This document shows, piece by piece, positions 46,891-58,320 of a stretch of DNA of 64,000 nucleotides (position 1 is its first letter; every line of letters begins with the position of its first letter). Source of the DNA: Chrysaora quinquecirrha. Taxonomy: Eukaryota > Cnidaria > Scyphozoa > Semaeostomeae > Pelagiidae. The DNA lies in contig JACTAT010000038.1 in NCBI GenBank assembly GCA_014526335.1, positions 62,001-126,000 of the forward strand. Reading direction: 5' to 3'. The notes beneath the pieces are model-generated. The model was not told the DNA's origin. It worked only from the letters and a program-made list of their open reading frames with translations, and searched no databases. Made by a program: the position numbers and the translations under genes.

Positions 46891-47160
46891 ACATTACCCA
46901 GGGTGGTTATCGAGGAGTTGATGACAGTTGGTTCCCCTTTCAAATCTATTTCATCCAAATTTCCCAAGAGTTCTTTTGATACATCTGATTTGTTCTTTTC
47001 GTCCAATACAGATAAAATTTCGTGATAGTTTTCAACAAAGTTTAAGATATGGTTCTGACTGCCTTGAACTATTATTTTATGCTTTAATGGAAAAATTTGA
47101 ATACTGATTTCTAGTTTCGGCTCTTTGTCAGATTGAGTAAAGTACGAAAGATTTAAGTTA

Positions 47161-47550
47161 CACGCTTTTTTTTTATAAGAAACCTGGCTCGGGGCCTAGT
47201 TCTAAAAGTTTCTTAATTTTTGGCCCAATTTTAGTTCTAAAAGTTTCTTAACAGTTTCTTAATTTAATGGAAATAAATTGCAGTAAAAGCGATAAAAAAC
47301 GTGAATATGGCAAGCAAATTATTAATATTATTGTATTACAAAGAATTAGTCATGCTGGTGCGAGAAATCGCACGGAAATGCTTGAGAATTGATTACTGGG
47401 TCCACAAATGTGAAATCAGTATGTTGGAAAACTGACAAAAAATTTTCTTAAGTTTCTTAACTCCTTCCTCCTAGTTCTAAAAGTTTCTTAACTTTTGGGG
47501 TGTCTAGTTCTAGGTTTCTTATAAACCGGTTTCTTATAAAAAAAAACGTG
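47161..47550. mobile_element. TA-target short element, word AAGAAAC, in LINE ORF1
   Basis: It begins CACGCTTTTTTTTTATAAG and ends CTTATAAAAAAAAACGTG, with TA at 47159-47160 and 47551-47552. The interior repeats AGTTTCTTAA and CTAGTTCTAAAAG. Removing it together with one TA restores the LINE ORF1 frame, which confirms the TA target duplication. Confidence 0.9.
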
Positions 47551-47835
47551 TATTCTCTTTTTCTTCAATTTTAAAATTTTTATTTTTGAAAAATATTATA
47601 AATTCGCTTTGAACTTTTTGATGTCAACATATCCAGGAAGAATTGTAGTAAGATTAGTTGCATATGACTTACTTTCATCTGACACTTTCTCGGAGTGGTA
47701 CTCTATTATTATTTTCCCAACATGATCTTTTAGTAGCTTCTCTTTCAAGATTCTTTTTTCGTTTTTATCTGCATATTTTTTCCATACAAGCTTTAAAATA
47801 ATTCCTTCGTCTATAATATCTACAATATTCTCCAT

Positions 47836-48855
47836 CTGCTGACGGGTACTATTCTAGATTTATCTTTTTATCGACATTTTCACTTTTCACCAGAGCAAAA
47901 AATTACGTCCGTACCGTAGCCTATCAATCTGGAAAGTTCAACTAACTAACCATTATCTGCTGTTGCGTTTCAATCTTCCATGTCCATCAATGATTTTTGT
48001 AGCTCTTCGAAGAAGCAAGAACGTATCCTTCGGGTATGGAAAGTTTTGTACGAATCATCGGAAAGCGCAAAGCCCGTTTTCTGCGCTTGTAAAAGACAAA
48101 CTGCACTGACAGCAAAGCTCTGCATCGAACAATGCTGATCACTGTAGCAGCCAATTTCTTCATTCCTCTTTCCCAGTTCTGGGTAAAATCCACAACAGCT
48201 ACTGTATGTTGAAAACTACGTTGCAGAAATGAAGAATCGTGCAACTAGCTACTCATGGGAGGATCAATTGTACTTTGTCTTCTCAGTTGAAAACACTGGA
48301 TCTTGCGTAGAACTTAGTGTAGTTGGGAACTTAGTATCGTAACGTTGACTGGATAGGAAAAGAATGAGCCATATATTCTTTTATAGCCTTTGTTTGATCT
48401 TTATTTCTGTGTTGTGTACGATCACCAACAATATACCAGTGTCACTTTCCTCAACTGCAAAAATTTAATAAAGTTAAATAGCTTCAACCTTGGAGATCCA
48501 ACACCAGACATTTAGACTGTTTAAAAGAAATTTCAAAATTTGCAATATCAGCTATTTACAGTCAAACAATTGAATTTTCCATTAACAATTAACCAATGAG
48601 AACAGAAAATTATTTCCCATACTTGTACTTATATTTTTTATACAGTCAATGATTTACTTTGCCCAAGAGAATCAAAACGAGTCCATACTCTCTTTAATTA
48701 CTAGCTAACACAACATCACAGATTAAGCTCATCATTAAAAATTAAAAGGAAAGACTGACAGTTTATTGTCATTTTCAATGATTATATACACTATGTAACG
48801 CTATGTGCAAAGAGTTCTTATGTTCAATCCACAAACCCCAATATATTAATGTTGT
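47836..48855. other. No recognised gene; LINE 5' flank and CIA30-gene 3' flank
   Basis: AT-rich sequence. A minus-strand open frame at 47987-48244 (basic, one hydrophobic stretch) has no family motif and could be LINE 5' leader. The 3' UTR of the CIA30 gene should occupy the right part. Confidence 0.35.
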
Positions 48856-50068
48856 TCACACATCATTTTTCACAACATGAATTGACTCTAATTCGATACA
48901 AAATTTGTCTTCAGAGAACTCTGGATTTGGTTTGCCATTGTCTGTCAACTTACTCAACAGCAACCCAATAGCATCAACTTTCTCCAGGTCAACATTGCCA
49001 TTGTTGGCTAACACATGACCAAACATATTTGGCCAGAAATGGAGTAAAGGCAAATAAATCTCCGAGGTGTCATCTTTCACAGGTAGCACAAAATCAGATT
49101 GCCAATTAAAGGCTTTTGATCTTTTTTCAGATGCCAGAATCATCTTAAGGCGCTCTGTCTTTGGTCCTGTGTTTCTAATTGACAACAAAAAGCCTTTACA
49201 GCCATAAAGAAATTCTTTAAATGCTGACTGATATTTAGGTAAACATCGCAGACCAGCAAACCCACCTCCATTAGTCTGCATCATTTTTCCATGGAAGATT
49301 GCAAATTTACTACCTTCTTTCCAATCTGTAAATTCTGCTTCACTTTTTCCACCCATTAAGTTATCAGTAAATGTAAAGAAATCATATTTAAGCATTTGAT
49401 CCATGCTTGCCCTTCCTAAAAGTAGTTTACGAATACCATCACTTGAACAGCTTTTCTCATCCATCACTGGTTCACAGTAAACTTCAGGAAGTCTAATTTC
49501 TTCATACAAGTAATCCAAACTGTTTCTAAGTTGCTGATTTGCTTGCTTGTCATCGTTGGTTGAGCTGTAAGCAATTGCTTCTTCTAGGACATTTGTTGCT
49601 TTATTAGAAATACTTCTTGCATTGGATAATACATCAACGGCAACTCTCCTGTAAATCTTATTAGACTCCTTATAACGACCTGACTTTAGCAAAGGCATGC
49701 AAACTTCAATGCAGCGACTGATTTTCTTATGAATGGGATCAAAAGTGACATTATCCAAACCACAGTATTTATCAATCAACTCATCATATATACATTCTAG
49801 ATCTTTCCTGACAGACCAAACCTGCTCTTCAACATTGTGTGATTTTTGTTCTTCTAAAGTTTGTTCTAAAGAGCTTATGCTGGTAGAATTGAAGAATGGT
49901 CGCTTTTCCTCAGAAAGCAAGTCCTTAACAACCCTCATGTAGACTTTCAAAGTAGCTTCTGACTTACCAGCAAGTGTAAGAGGGCTTGCAATAGTAAATG
50001 AAGCACGAAGCTTATCAAGCATTGGTAAGATAACAGACTGGCCATCAACAGGTTTTAGCTTGAGAGAG
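48856..50068 (-). CDS. CIA30-domain protein, terminal exon (about 404 residues)
   Basis: A long open exon bounded by a good acceptor (TTTTTACAG) at 50069 and ending in a stop at 48856. The N-terminal ~230 residues are helical and charged, of unknown type. The C-terminal part begins FDFFTFTDNLMGG-like: it reads YDFFTFTDNLMGGKSEAEF, then AIFHGKMMQTNGGGFAGLR and FVLPVKDDTSEIYLPLLHFW. This is the CIA30 fold, found in the complex I assembly factor NDUFAF1 and in other galactose-binding-like proteins. Length and the helical N-terminus differ from NDUFAF1, so I assign only the domain. The exon starts at the third base of a codon, so earlier exons exist to the right and were not identified. Confidence 0.75.
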
Positions 50069-50085
50069 CTGTAAAAAGAACACAC

Positions 50086-51530
50086 AAAACCATTAGAATC
50101 TATTGTGAAAATACTCCAAGAATATCATCAAATTACAAAGTTGTAAAATTTTAGACCTGGCCAAAACGACTAAATTACATTCTCAACTTTTCACCATACA
50201 AAAAATCTGGGCAAAATTTTGACAGTTTTGTCACTTTGATAAAGCTGTAAAGTAGATCTTTTGATGTAGTATAGAACTTTTCAACTTGTTCAAAAATCTA
50301 GTGGATTTTTGTGCTCTATGACATTGTATATTAATTGGGTTGGATATATCTTGACTTTTGTTAAGCCTATGGATGCATACTTCAAAGAAAGCCAACCAAA
50401 TGATGATGATGATGGTGATGAAGATGAAGTTTATGATGTAATCTGCTATTACACAGTTAGAAATTGAGGATTTTCCTGATAAATTTCTGCTGCACTGCTG
50501 TATGAAAATGTATCATGATAATGGCTTCTACAATATTGTCTTAATTTAAAAATCTATTGCACAATAAAACAGTTGTCCTTTTATGACCTTATCTGATATT
50601 ATGCAAATTAATTTTGTTTTTTGAAATTGCAATCTCTTTGAGACCTGCTTGCAGCTGAAAAGAAATTTGGAAGATGTTTTTGTATTGCAACATATTCACA
50701 TAAAAACAAAGCTCAGCAGAAAAGTGCTCTGTGATTAGTTCCTTAAAGACGAAAACAAAGTGAGGTTGAGGGAATAGAGTAAGATAACTACCACTACAAC
50801 CAGCATCATGATCATCATGATCATCATGGTCATCATCATTATAACCACCATCGTTATGATATTAAATAATTACCATCACTGTTGTGCATAGTGACAAACA
50901 TATTTCATCATTTGATCGAAATAGCTATAATTAACCAGAGTTGTTCTTCAAACATGCTCCTAGGGCCCCTATGTTTTTACTTTTCAAGACCTTTTGCCAA
51001 ACTCTAATTTGTGCAACTTTCTTTCCATAACCTGCTAAGATATTTTGCCCAGCCCATCATTGTCCTTTGGCCCAACTTGAATGCCACTGATAACCTCTTT
51101 TGTGTACTTTTTCAATTATTTGATTGATAACATTGCGAATTCCACACAGGTTACTGTTTTAGTGACAGAGCACTGATACTGTAAATAGAGAATTGGCTGA
51201 ACAAAACAACCAAGGATGTTGGGCGAAAAGACCAGTTTGGGTAAAAAGAAAGTTGGATGAAACGGAGGAAGAAAATTGATCTGATACCCTTGTTTTAGTT
51301 GGAACTTGGAAGTACAAGTAGACCTACAGTAGTCTTACTAATTTTAAATGATACAACATGCAAAATTTTCACTTTAGTTACTTTCTTAACTATCTACTTC
51401 ATGCATACATATGTTACTTTTTTACTTTTAATTTTACTTTTAACAGGTCTCAGATTGATAGCAGCTTTCTTCTAGCTGAATCTGGTGACCTGTATAATAG
51501 AGTATTATTATTGTTATGACAAAGCACTCA
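50086..51530. other. Intron or intergenic sequence upstream of the CIA30 exon
   Basis: AT-rich. A plus-strand 32-codon acidic frame at 50369 (PNDDDDGDEDEVYDV) is too short to call. A CAT-rich dispersed repeat lies at about 50790-50975. Confidence 0.35.
50790..50975. repeat. Dispersed CAT-rich repeat, copy of 61030-61210
   Basis: After ATCATCATGGTCATCATC microsatellite sequence, it matches the 61.1-kb copy through TTGTGCATA, TTTCATCATTTGA, GAAATAGCTATA and AGGGCCCCTATGTTT. Confidence 0.75.
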
Positions 51531-51659
51531 AATCAAAACACTTATGTGTCGTTGGAACAAGATTCACATTCACTTTCCGAACAACATTCAGATTCAGAAC
51601 AATGGTCAAAAAAGACAAAACTATCTTGAATAACATTCAAATTATAGCAAAAAAGTTAA

Positions 51660-53215
51660 TAATAATCAAGTTTGCCCATAGAAATGACTATGCTCTATTT
51701 TTTAAAGATTTTTGCAAATTTTTATGTCCGGGGGGGCTAGTCAGGAAAACGGGCATTAGGTCAAGGGCCTTGTACGAACGTCTGGAATCTATCATCAAGT
51801 GACGTCAAAGATAACGCGAATACAACGAAATAACAACAGTATTCATAAAAATAATCAAGTTTGCCCATAGATATGACCATGCTCTTATTTTTAAATATTT
51901 TTGCAAATTTTTATGTCCGGGGGGCTAGTCAGGAAAACGGGCATTAGGTCAAGGGCCTTGTACGAACGTCTGAAATCGATCATCAAGTGACGTCAAAGAT
52001 AACGCGAATACAACGAAATAACAACAGTATTCATAAAAATAATCAAGTTTGCCCATAGATATGACCATGCTCTATTTTTTAAATATTTTTGCAAATTTTT
52101 ATGTCCGGGGGGCTAGTCAGGAAAACGGGCATTAGGTCAAGGGCCTTGTACGAACGTCTGGAATCTATCATCAAGTGACGTCAAAGATAACGCGAATAAA
52201 ACGAAATAACAACAGTATTCATAAAAATAATCAAGTTTGCCCATAGATATGACCATGCTCTTATTTTTAAATATTTTTGCAAATTTTTATGTCCGGGGGT
52301 CTAGTCAGGAAAACGGGCATTAGGTCAAGGGCCTTGTACGAACGTCTGGAATCTATCATCAAGTGACGTCAAAGATAACGCGAATACAACGAAATAACAA
52401 CAGTATTCATAAAAATAATCAAGTTTGCCCATAGATATGACCATGCTCTTATTTTTAAATATTTTTGCAAATTTTTATGTCCGGGGGTCTAGTCAGGAAA
52501 ACGGGCATTAGGTCAAAGGCCTTGTACGAACGTCTGGAATCTATCATCAAGTGACGTCAAAGATAACGCGAATACAACGAAATAACAACAGTATTCATAA
52601 AATAATCAAGTTTGCCCATAGATATGACCATGCTCTTATTTTTAAATATTTTGCAAATTTTTATGTCCGGGGGCTAGTCAGGAAAACGGGCATTAGGTCA
52701 AGGGCCTTGTACGAACGTCTGAAATCGATCATCAAGTGACGTCAAAGATAACGCGAATACAACGAAATAACAACAGTATTCATAAAAATAATCAAGTTTG
52801 CCCATAGATATGACCATGCTCTATTTTTTAAATATTTTTGCAAATTTTTATGTCCGGGGGGCTAGTCAGGAAAACGGGCATTAGGTCAAGGGCCTTGTAC
52901 GAACGTCTGGAATCTATCATCAAGTGACGTCAAAGATAACGCGAATACAACGAAATAACAACAGTATTCATAAAAATAATCAAGTTTGCCCATAGATATG
53001 ACCATGCTCTTATTTTTAAATATTTTTGCAAATTTTTATGTCCGGGGGTCTAGTCAGGAAAACGGGCATTAGGTCAAGGGCCTTGTACGAACGTCTGGAA
53101 TCTATCATCAAGTGACGTCAAAGATAACGCGAATACAAGGAAATTACAACAGTATTCATAAAAATAATCAAGTTTGCCCATAGATATGACCATGCTCTAT
53201 TTTTTATGAGTATGA
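51660..53215 (+). repeat. 188-bp tandem array, left TIR (about 8 units)
   Basis: The start of the unit AATAATCAAGTTTGCCCAT recurs at 51661, 51850, 52038, 52226 and onward every ~188 bases. Each unit includes GGGCATTAGGTCAAGGGCC and the palindrome TGACGTCA. Units differ by single-base changes. Confidence 0.95.
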
Positions 53216-53219
53216 AATA

Positions 53220-54245
53220 TTATTCTCTATCAGTATGAAAAAACTGCGTTACTGGGTCTGCACCCATGCAAGAATGAGCTCACGAGTTCCCGTAGAAAGA
53301 CCAAGGCCGATAGGAACAAGAAGTTTTGAAATGATAGACGATGGCATCTTCGATATCCAGATTCACCGAAAAATGCCAAATGAATATTTACTTCTAAAAT
53401 GCGGAAGGCCTCGCCTGCAAGAGGTAATGAATGAGGACATTTTCACACAGGTCAAAAGAATTTATAACCTCAATGTCGGCTACCCAGATGACAGTTCAGA
53501 TAGGAAATAGAATCAGTGACATTGGAGGAAGGATTTTCAGCTACAATTAAGAAGACGGACGAAGTAGACATGTCACTACTTTCGCAATGCATTGAGACGA
53601 TAAATGGGGTAGACTCATTTTCAGACATGGCGACGGCAGAAAAGCTTGACTCCGACAGGCTACGAGCGCTCGTTACTCTTGACAGGCAAACGTATTCCTA
53701 TTTATCAGACGAAGAAATGGGACAATTAACTGCTGTAATGGAAAAACTTGAGGTGTCGAATCTCTTCCTTAACAAGGCTTGGCAAATGAAAGGAAAGTGG
53801 CTTGAAAGCAACGACATGATGCAAAAGACCTGTAGACTTGGTGGCAGTATTGTACACAAAATACTCATTCCTGAGCTATTCTCAATGTGGTTTCTTTCCT
53901 TTTTATTGCTAAGGTCGGATAGGAAATTCAATAGGAAAGAAACCACATTTGTCATTGCCCGATGATGGGACACGGATCTCTCCCGAAACTTTGCCCAACT
54001 AAATATCAAAGGCTTGTCATAATAAGTCGTGACTATCATGTCTAATACAGGGTCAGAAACAGCCTTGATAAGTCCGAATATACGTACTATTTATTTGTAT
54101 GTTAGAATGTTTGCAGCACAGGCACAATTCAGCATTAGGTACGATCACAAAGGAATGTATTTTCAAATGTTTGATGTAGTGATTTCCATCAAACATGCCT
54201 ATGAAACTTATCGGCTTTTTCTTATGTTAGAATGCTATACTGTCC
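53220..54245. other. Unique core of the foldback element with unidentified open frames
   Basis: Plus-strand frames 53235-53510 (91 codons, containing RVPVERPRPIGTRSFEMIDD) and 53516-53965 (149 codons, containing LRALVTLDRQTYSYLSDEEM) follow one another in different frames. A minus-strand frame at 54039-53698 contains KPLIFSWAKFRERSVSHHRA. Only one strand can be coding; the plus-strand pair is more protein-like over 240 residues. I recognise no transposase, zinc finger or helicase motif. Part of this core recurs at 20240-20428, so it belongs to a dispersed family. Possible explanations are a decayed transposase, an accessory ORF or a captured host exon. Confidence 0.45.
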
Positions 54246-54249
54246 TTTT

Positions 54250-57200
54250 TTCAGGAAGCATCATTGTTCATAAAAATTTGCAAAAATCTTTAAAAAATAA
54301 AGCATGGTCATATCTATGGGCAAACTTGATTATTTTTATGAATACTGTTGTTATTTCGTTGTATTCGCGTTATCTTTGACGTCACTTGATGATCGATTTC
54401 AGACGTTCGTACAAGGCCCTTGACCCAATGCCCGTTTTCCTGAATAGCCCCCCGGAGATAAAAATTTGCAAAAATATTTAAAAAATAGAGCATGGTCATA
54501 TCTATGGGCAAACTTGATTATTTTTATTAATACTGTTGTTATTTCGTTGTATTCGCGTTATCTTTGACGTCACTTGATGATAGATTCCAGACGTTCGTAC
54601 AAGGCCCTTGACCTAATGCCCGTTTTCCTGACTAGCCCCGGACATAAAATTTGCAAAATATTTAAAAATAAGAGCATGGTCATATCTATGGGAAAACTTG
54701 ATTATTTTTATGAATACTGTTGTTATTTCGTTGTATTCGCGTTATCTTTGACGTCACTTGATGATAGATTCCAGACGTTCGTACAAGGCCCTTGACCCAA
54801 TGCCCGTTTTCCTGAATAGCCCCCCGGAGATAAAAATTTGCAAAAATATTTAAAAAATAGAGCATGGTCATATCTATGGGCAAACTTGATTATTTTTATG
54901 AATACTGTTGTTATTTCGTTGTATTCGCGTTATCTTTGACGTCACTTGATGATAGATTTCAGACGTTCGTACAAGGCCCTTGACCTAATGCCCGTTTTCC
55001 TGAATAGCCCCCCGGAGATAAAAATTTGCAAAAATATTTAAAAATAAGAGCATGGTCATATCTATGGGCAAACTTGATTATTTTTATTAATACTGTTGTT
55101 ATTTCGTTGTATTCGCGTTATCTTTGACGTCACTTGATGATAGATTCCAGACGTTCGTACAAGGCCCTTGACCTAATGCCCGTTTTCCTGACTAGCCCCC
55201 GGACATAAAAATTTGCAAAAATATTTAAAAATAAGAGCATGGTCATATCTATGGGCAAACTTGATTATTTTTATTAATACTGTTGTTATTTCGTTGTATT
55301 CGCGTTATCTTTGACGTCACTTGATGATAGATTTCAGACGTTCGTACAAGGCCCTTGACCTAATGCCCGTTTTCCTGAATAGCCCCCCGGAGATAAAAAT
55401 TTGCAAAAATATTTAAAAATAAGAGCATGGTCATATCTATGGGCAAACTTGATTATTTTATTAATACTGTTGTTATTTCGTTGTATTCGCGTTATCTTTG
55501 ACGTCACTTGATGATAGATTCCAGACGTTCGTACAAGGCCCTTGACCTAATGCCCGTTTTCCTGACTAGCCCCCGGAGATAAAAATTTGCAAAAATATTT
55601 AAAATAAGAGCATGGTCATATCTATGGGCAAACTTGATTATTTTTATGAATACTGTTGTTATTTCGTTGTATTCGCGTTATCTTTGACGTCACTTGATGA
55701 TAGATTTCAGACGTTCGTACAAGACCCTTGACCTAATGCCCGTTTTCCTGAATAGCCCCCCGGAGATAAAAATTTGCAAAAATATTTAAAAATAAGAGCA
55801 TGGTCATATCTATGGGCAAACTTGATTATTTTATGAATACTGTTGTTATTTCGTTGTATTCGCGTTATCTTTGACGTCACTTGATGATCGATTTCAGACG
55901 TTCGTACAAGGCCCTTGACCTAATGCCCGTTTTCCTGAATAGCCCCCGGAGATAAAAATTTGCAAAATATTTAAAAATAAGAGCATGGTCATATCTATGG
56001 GCAAACTTGATTATTTTATTAATACTGTTGTTATTTCGTTGTATTCGCGTTATCTTTGACGTCACTTGATGATAGATTTCAGACGTTCGTACAAGACCCT
56101 TGACCTAATGCCCGTTTTCCTGAATAGCCCCCCGGAGATAAAAATTTGCAAAAATATTTAAAAATAAGAGCATGGTCATATCTATGGGCAAACTTGATTA
56201 TTTTTATGAATACTGTTGTTATTTCGTTGTATTCGCGTTATCTTTGACGTCACTTGATGATCGATTTCAGACGTTCGTACAAGGCCCTTGACCTAATGCC
56301 CGTTTTCCTGAATAGCCCCCCGGAGATAAAAATTTGCAAAAATATTTAAAAATAAGAGCATGGTCATATCTATGGGCAAACTTGATTATTTTTATTAATA
56401 CTGTTGTTATTTCCTTGTATTCGCGTTATCTTTGACGTCACTTGATGATAGATTTCAGACGTTCGTACAAGGCCCTTGACCTAATGCCCGTTTTCCTGAA
56501 TAGCCCCCCGGAGATAAAAATTTGCAAAAATATTTAAAAATAAGAGCATGGTCATATCTATGGGCAAACTTGATTATTTTTATTAATACTGTTGTTATTT
56601 CCTTGTATTCGCGTTATCTTTGACGTCACTTGATGATAGATTTCAGACGTTCGTACAAGGCCCTTGACCTAATGCCCGTTTTCCTGAATAGCCCCCCGGA
56701 GATAAAAATTTGCAAAAATATTTAAAAATAAGAGCATGGTCATATCTATGGGCAAACTTGATTATTTTTATTAATACTGTTGTTATTTCGTTGTATTCGC
56801 GTTATCTTTGACGTCACTTGATGATAGATTCCAGACGTTCGTACAAGGCCCTTGACCTAATGCCCGTTTTCCTGACTAGCCCCGGACATAAAATTTGCAA
56901 AATATTTAAAAATAAGAGCATGGTCATATCTATGGGAAAACTTGATTATTTTTATGAATACTGTTGTTATTTCGTTGTATTCGCGTTATCTTTGACGTCA
57001 CTTGATGATAGATTCCAGACGTTCGTACAAGGCCCTTGACCTAATGCCCGTTTTCCTGACTAGCCCCCCGGAGATAAAAATTTGCAAAAATATTTAAAAA
57101 TAAGAGCATGGTCATATCTATGGGCAAACTTGATTATTTTTATGAATACTGTTGTTATTTCGTTGTATTCGCGTTATCTTTGACGTCACTTGATGATAGA

Positions 57201-58320
57201 TTTCAGACGTTCGTACAAGACCCTTGACCTAATGCCCGTTTTCCTGAATAGCCCCCCGGAGATAAAAATTTGCAAAAATATTTAAAAATAAGAGCATGGT
57301 CATATCTATGGGCAAACTTGATTATTTTTATGAATACTGTTGTTATTTCGTTGTATTCGCGTTATCTTTGACGTCACTTGATGATCGATTTCAGACGTTC
57401 GTACAAGGCCCTTGACCTAATGCCCGTTTTCCTGACTAGCCCCCCGGACATAAAAATTTGCAAAAATATTTAAAAATAAGAGCATGGTCATATCTATGGG
57501 AAAACGTGATTATTTTTATGAATACTGTTGTTATTTCGTTGTATTCGCGTTATCTTTGACGTCACTTGATGATAGATTTCAGACGTTCGTACAAGGCCCT
57601 TGACCTAATGCCCGTTTTCCTGAATAGCCCCCCGGAGATAAAAATTTGCAAAAATATTTAAAAATAAGAGCATGGTCATATCTATGGGCAAACTTGATTA
57701 TTTTTATGAATACTGTTGTTATTTCGTTGTATTCGCGTTATCTTTGACGTCACTTGATGATCGATTTCAGACGTTCGTACAAGGCCCTTGACCTAATGCC
57801 CGTTTTCCTGACTAGCCCCCGGACATAAAAATTTGCAAAAATATTTAAAAATAAGAGCATGGTCATATCTATGGGAAAACTTGATTATTTTTATGAATAC
57901 TGTTGTTATTTCGTTGTATTCGCGTTATCTTTGACGTCACTTGATGATAGATTCCAGACGTTCGTACAAGGCCCTTGACCTAATGCCCGTTTTCCTGACT
58001 AGCCCCCCGGACATAAAAATTTGCAAAAATATTTAAAAAATAGAGCATGGTCATATCTATGGGCAAACTTGATTATTTTCATGGTCATATCTATGGGCAA
58101 ACTTGATTATTTTTATGAATACTGTTGTTATTTCGTTGTATTCGCGTTATCTTTGACGTCACTTGATGATCGATTTCAGACGTTCGTACAAGGCCCTTGA
58201 CCCAATGCCCGTTTTCCTGAATAGCCCCCCGGAGATAAAAATTTGCAAAAATCTTTAAAAAATAGAGCATAGTCATTTCTATGGGCAAACTTGATTATTA
58301 TTAACTTTTTTGCTATAATT
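54250..58320 (-). repeat. 188-bp tandem array, right TIR (about 21-22 units, inverted)
   Basis: Reverse-complement units of the left array at ~188-bp spacing. Two variants alternate (CCCCGGAGATAAAAA with GAATAGC, and CCCCGGACATAAAAA with GACTAGC), indicating higher-order homogenisation. It is more than twice the length of the left arm. Confidence 0.95.

Larger units (their letters stand above)
43123..46905. mobile_element. Foldback-type composite element with array TIRs, in LINE ORF1
   Basis: The termini are exact inverted copies beginning CACCCTGGGTAATGTATGTG, each passing straight into a ~22-bp minisatellite (left 43140-43535, right 46350-46890 inverted). The target GTTAT is duplicated at 43118-43122 and 46906-46910. 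A second TIR element, 43542-45691, occupies most of the loop. No transposase was recognised, so movement would need an enzyme supplied in trans. Confidence 0.8.
38120..47835 (-). mobile_element. Esterase-type non-LTR retrotransposon (LINE), interrupted twice
   Basis: One LINE copy on the minus strand: ORF1 from 47835 to 41794, ORF2 from 41649 to 38192. ORF1 carries an SGNH esterase domain and ORF2 an APE-type endonuclease plus reverse transcriptase, a layout known from CR1/L2-like clades. Two DNA elements (43123-46905 and 47161-47550) were inserted into ORF1, so the un-nested LINE is roughly 5.5 kb. The 5' end beyond 47835 and the exact 3' end near 38120 are not defined. A direct repeat TAAAGGTTCTAAAA lies at 38129 and 38187 in the 3' region. 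Confidence 0.85.
41794..47835 (-). pseudogene. LINE ORF1 with coiled coil and SGNH esterase, split by two insertions
   Basis: Three pieces remain: 47835-47553 (ATG start, one frameshift near 47610), 47158-46911 (contains IFPLKHKIIVQGSQNHILNF) and 43122-41794. The last piece has a coiled coil (about 43000-42600), a Gln/Pro-rich linker, and an SGNH hydrolase domain: ILIGDSNIR (block I Ser), LVHLGTNDIEYL (Asn block) and DEKHLDRVGLKIF (Asp and His). Each insertion removes cleanly at its duplicated target (TA and GTTAT), which leaves the flanking frames in register. Start codons at 43125 and 47006 are not real; both frames continue through the junctions. Confidence 0.8.

Noticed and set aside
43134..46894. 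Gly/Tyr/Trp/Arg-rich ORFs of 110-198 residues
   Set aside because: They are translations of the minisatellite arrays and appear in all frames of both inverted arms.
51660..58320. CRISPR-like array
   Set aside because: The repeat is 188 bp, head-to-tail, without unique spacers, in a eukaryotic intron-bearing genome, and lies within transposon TIRs.
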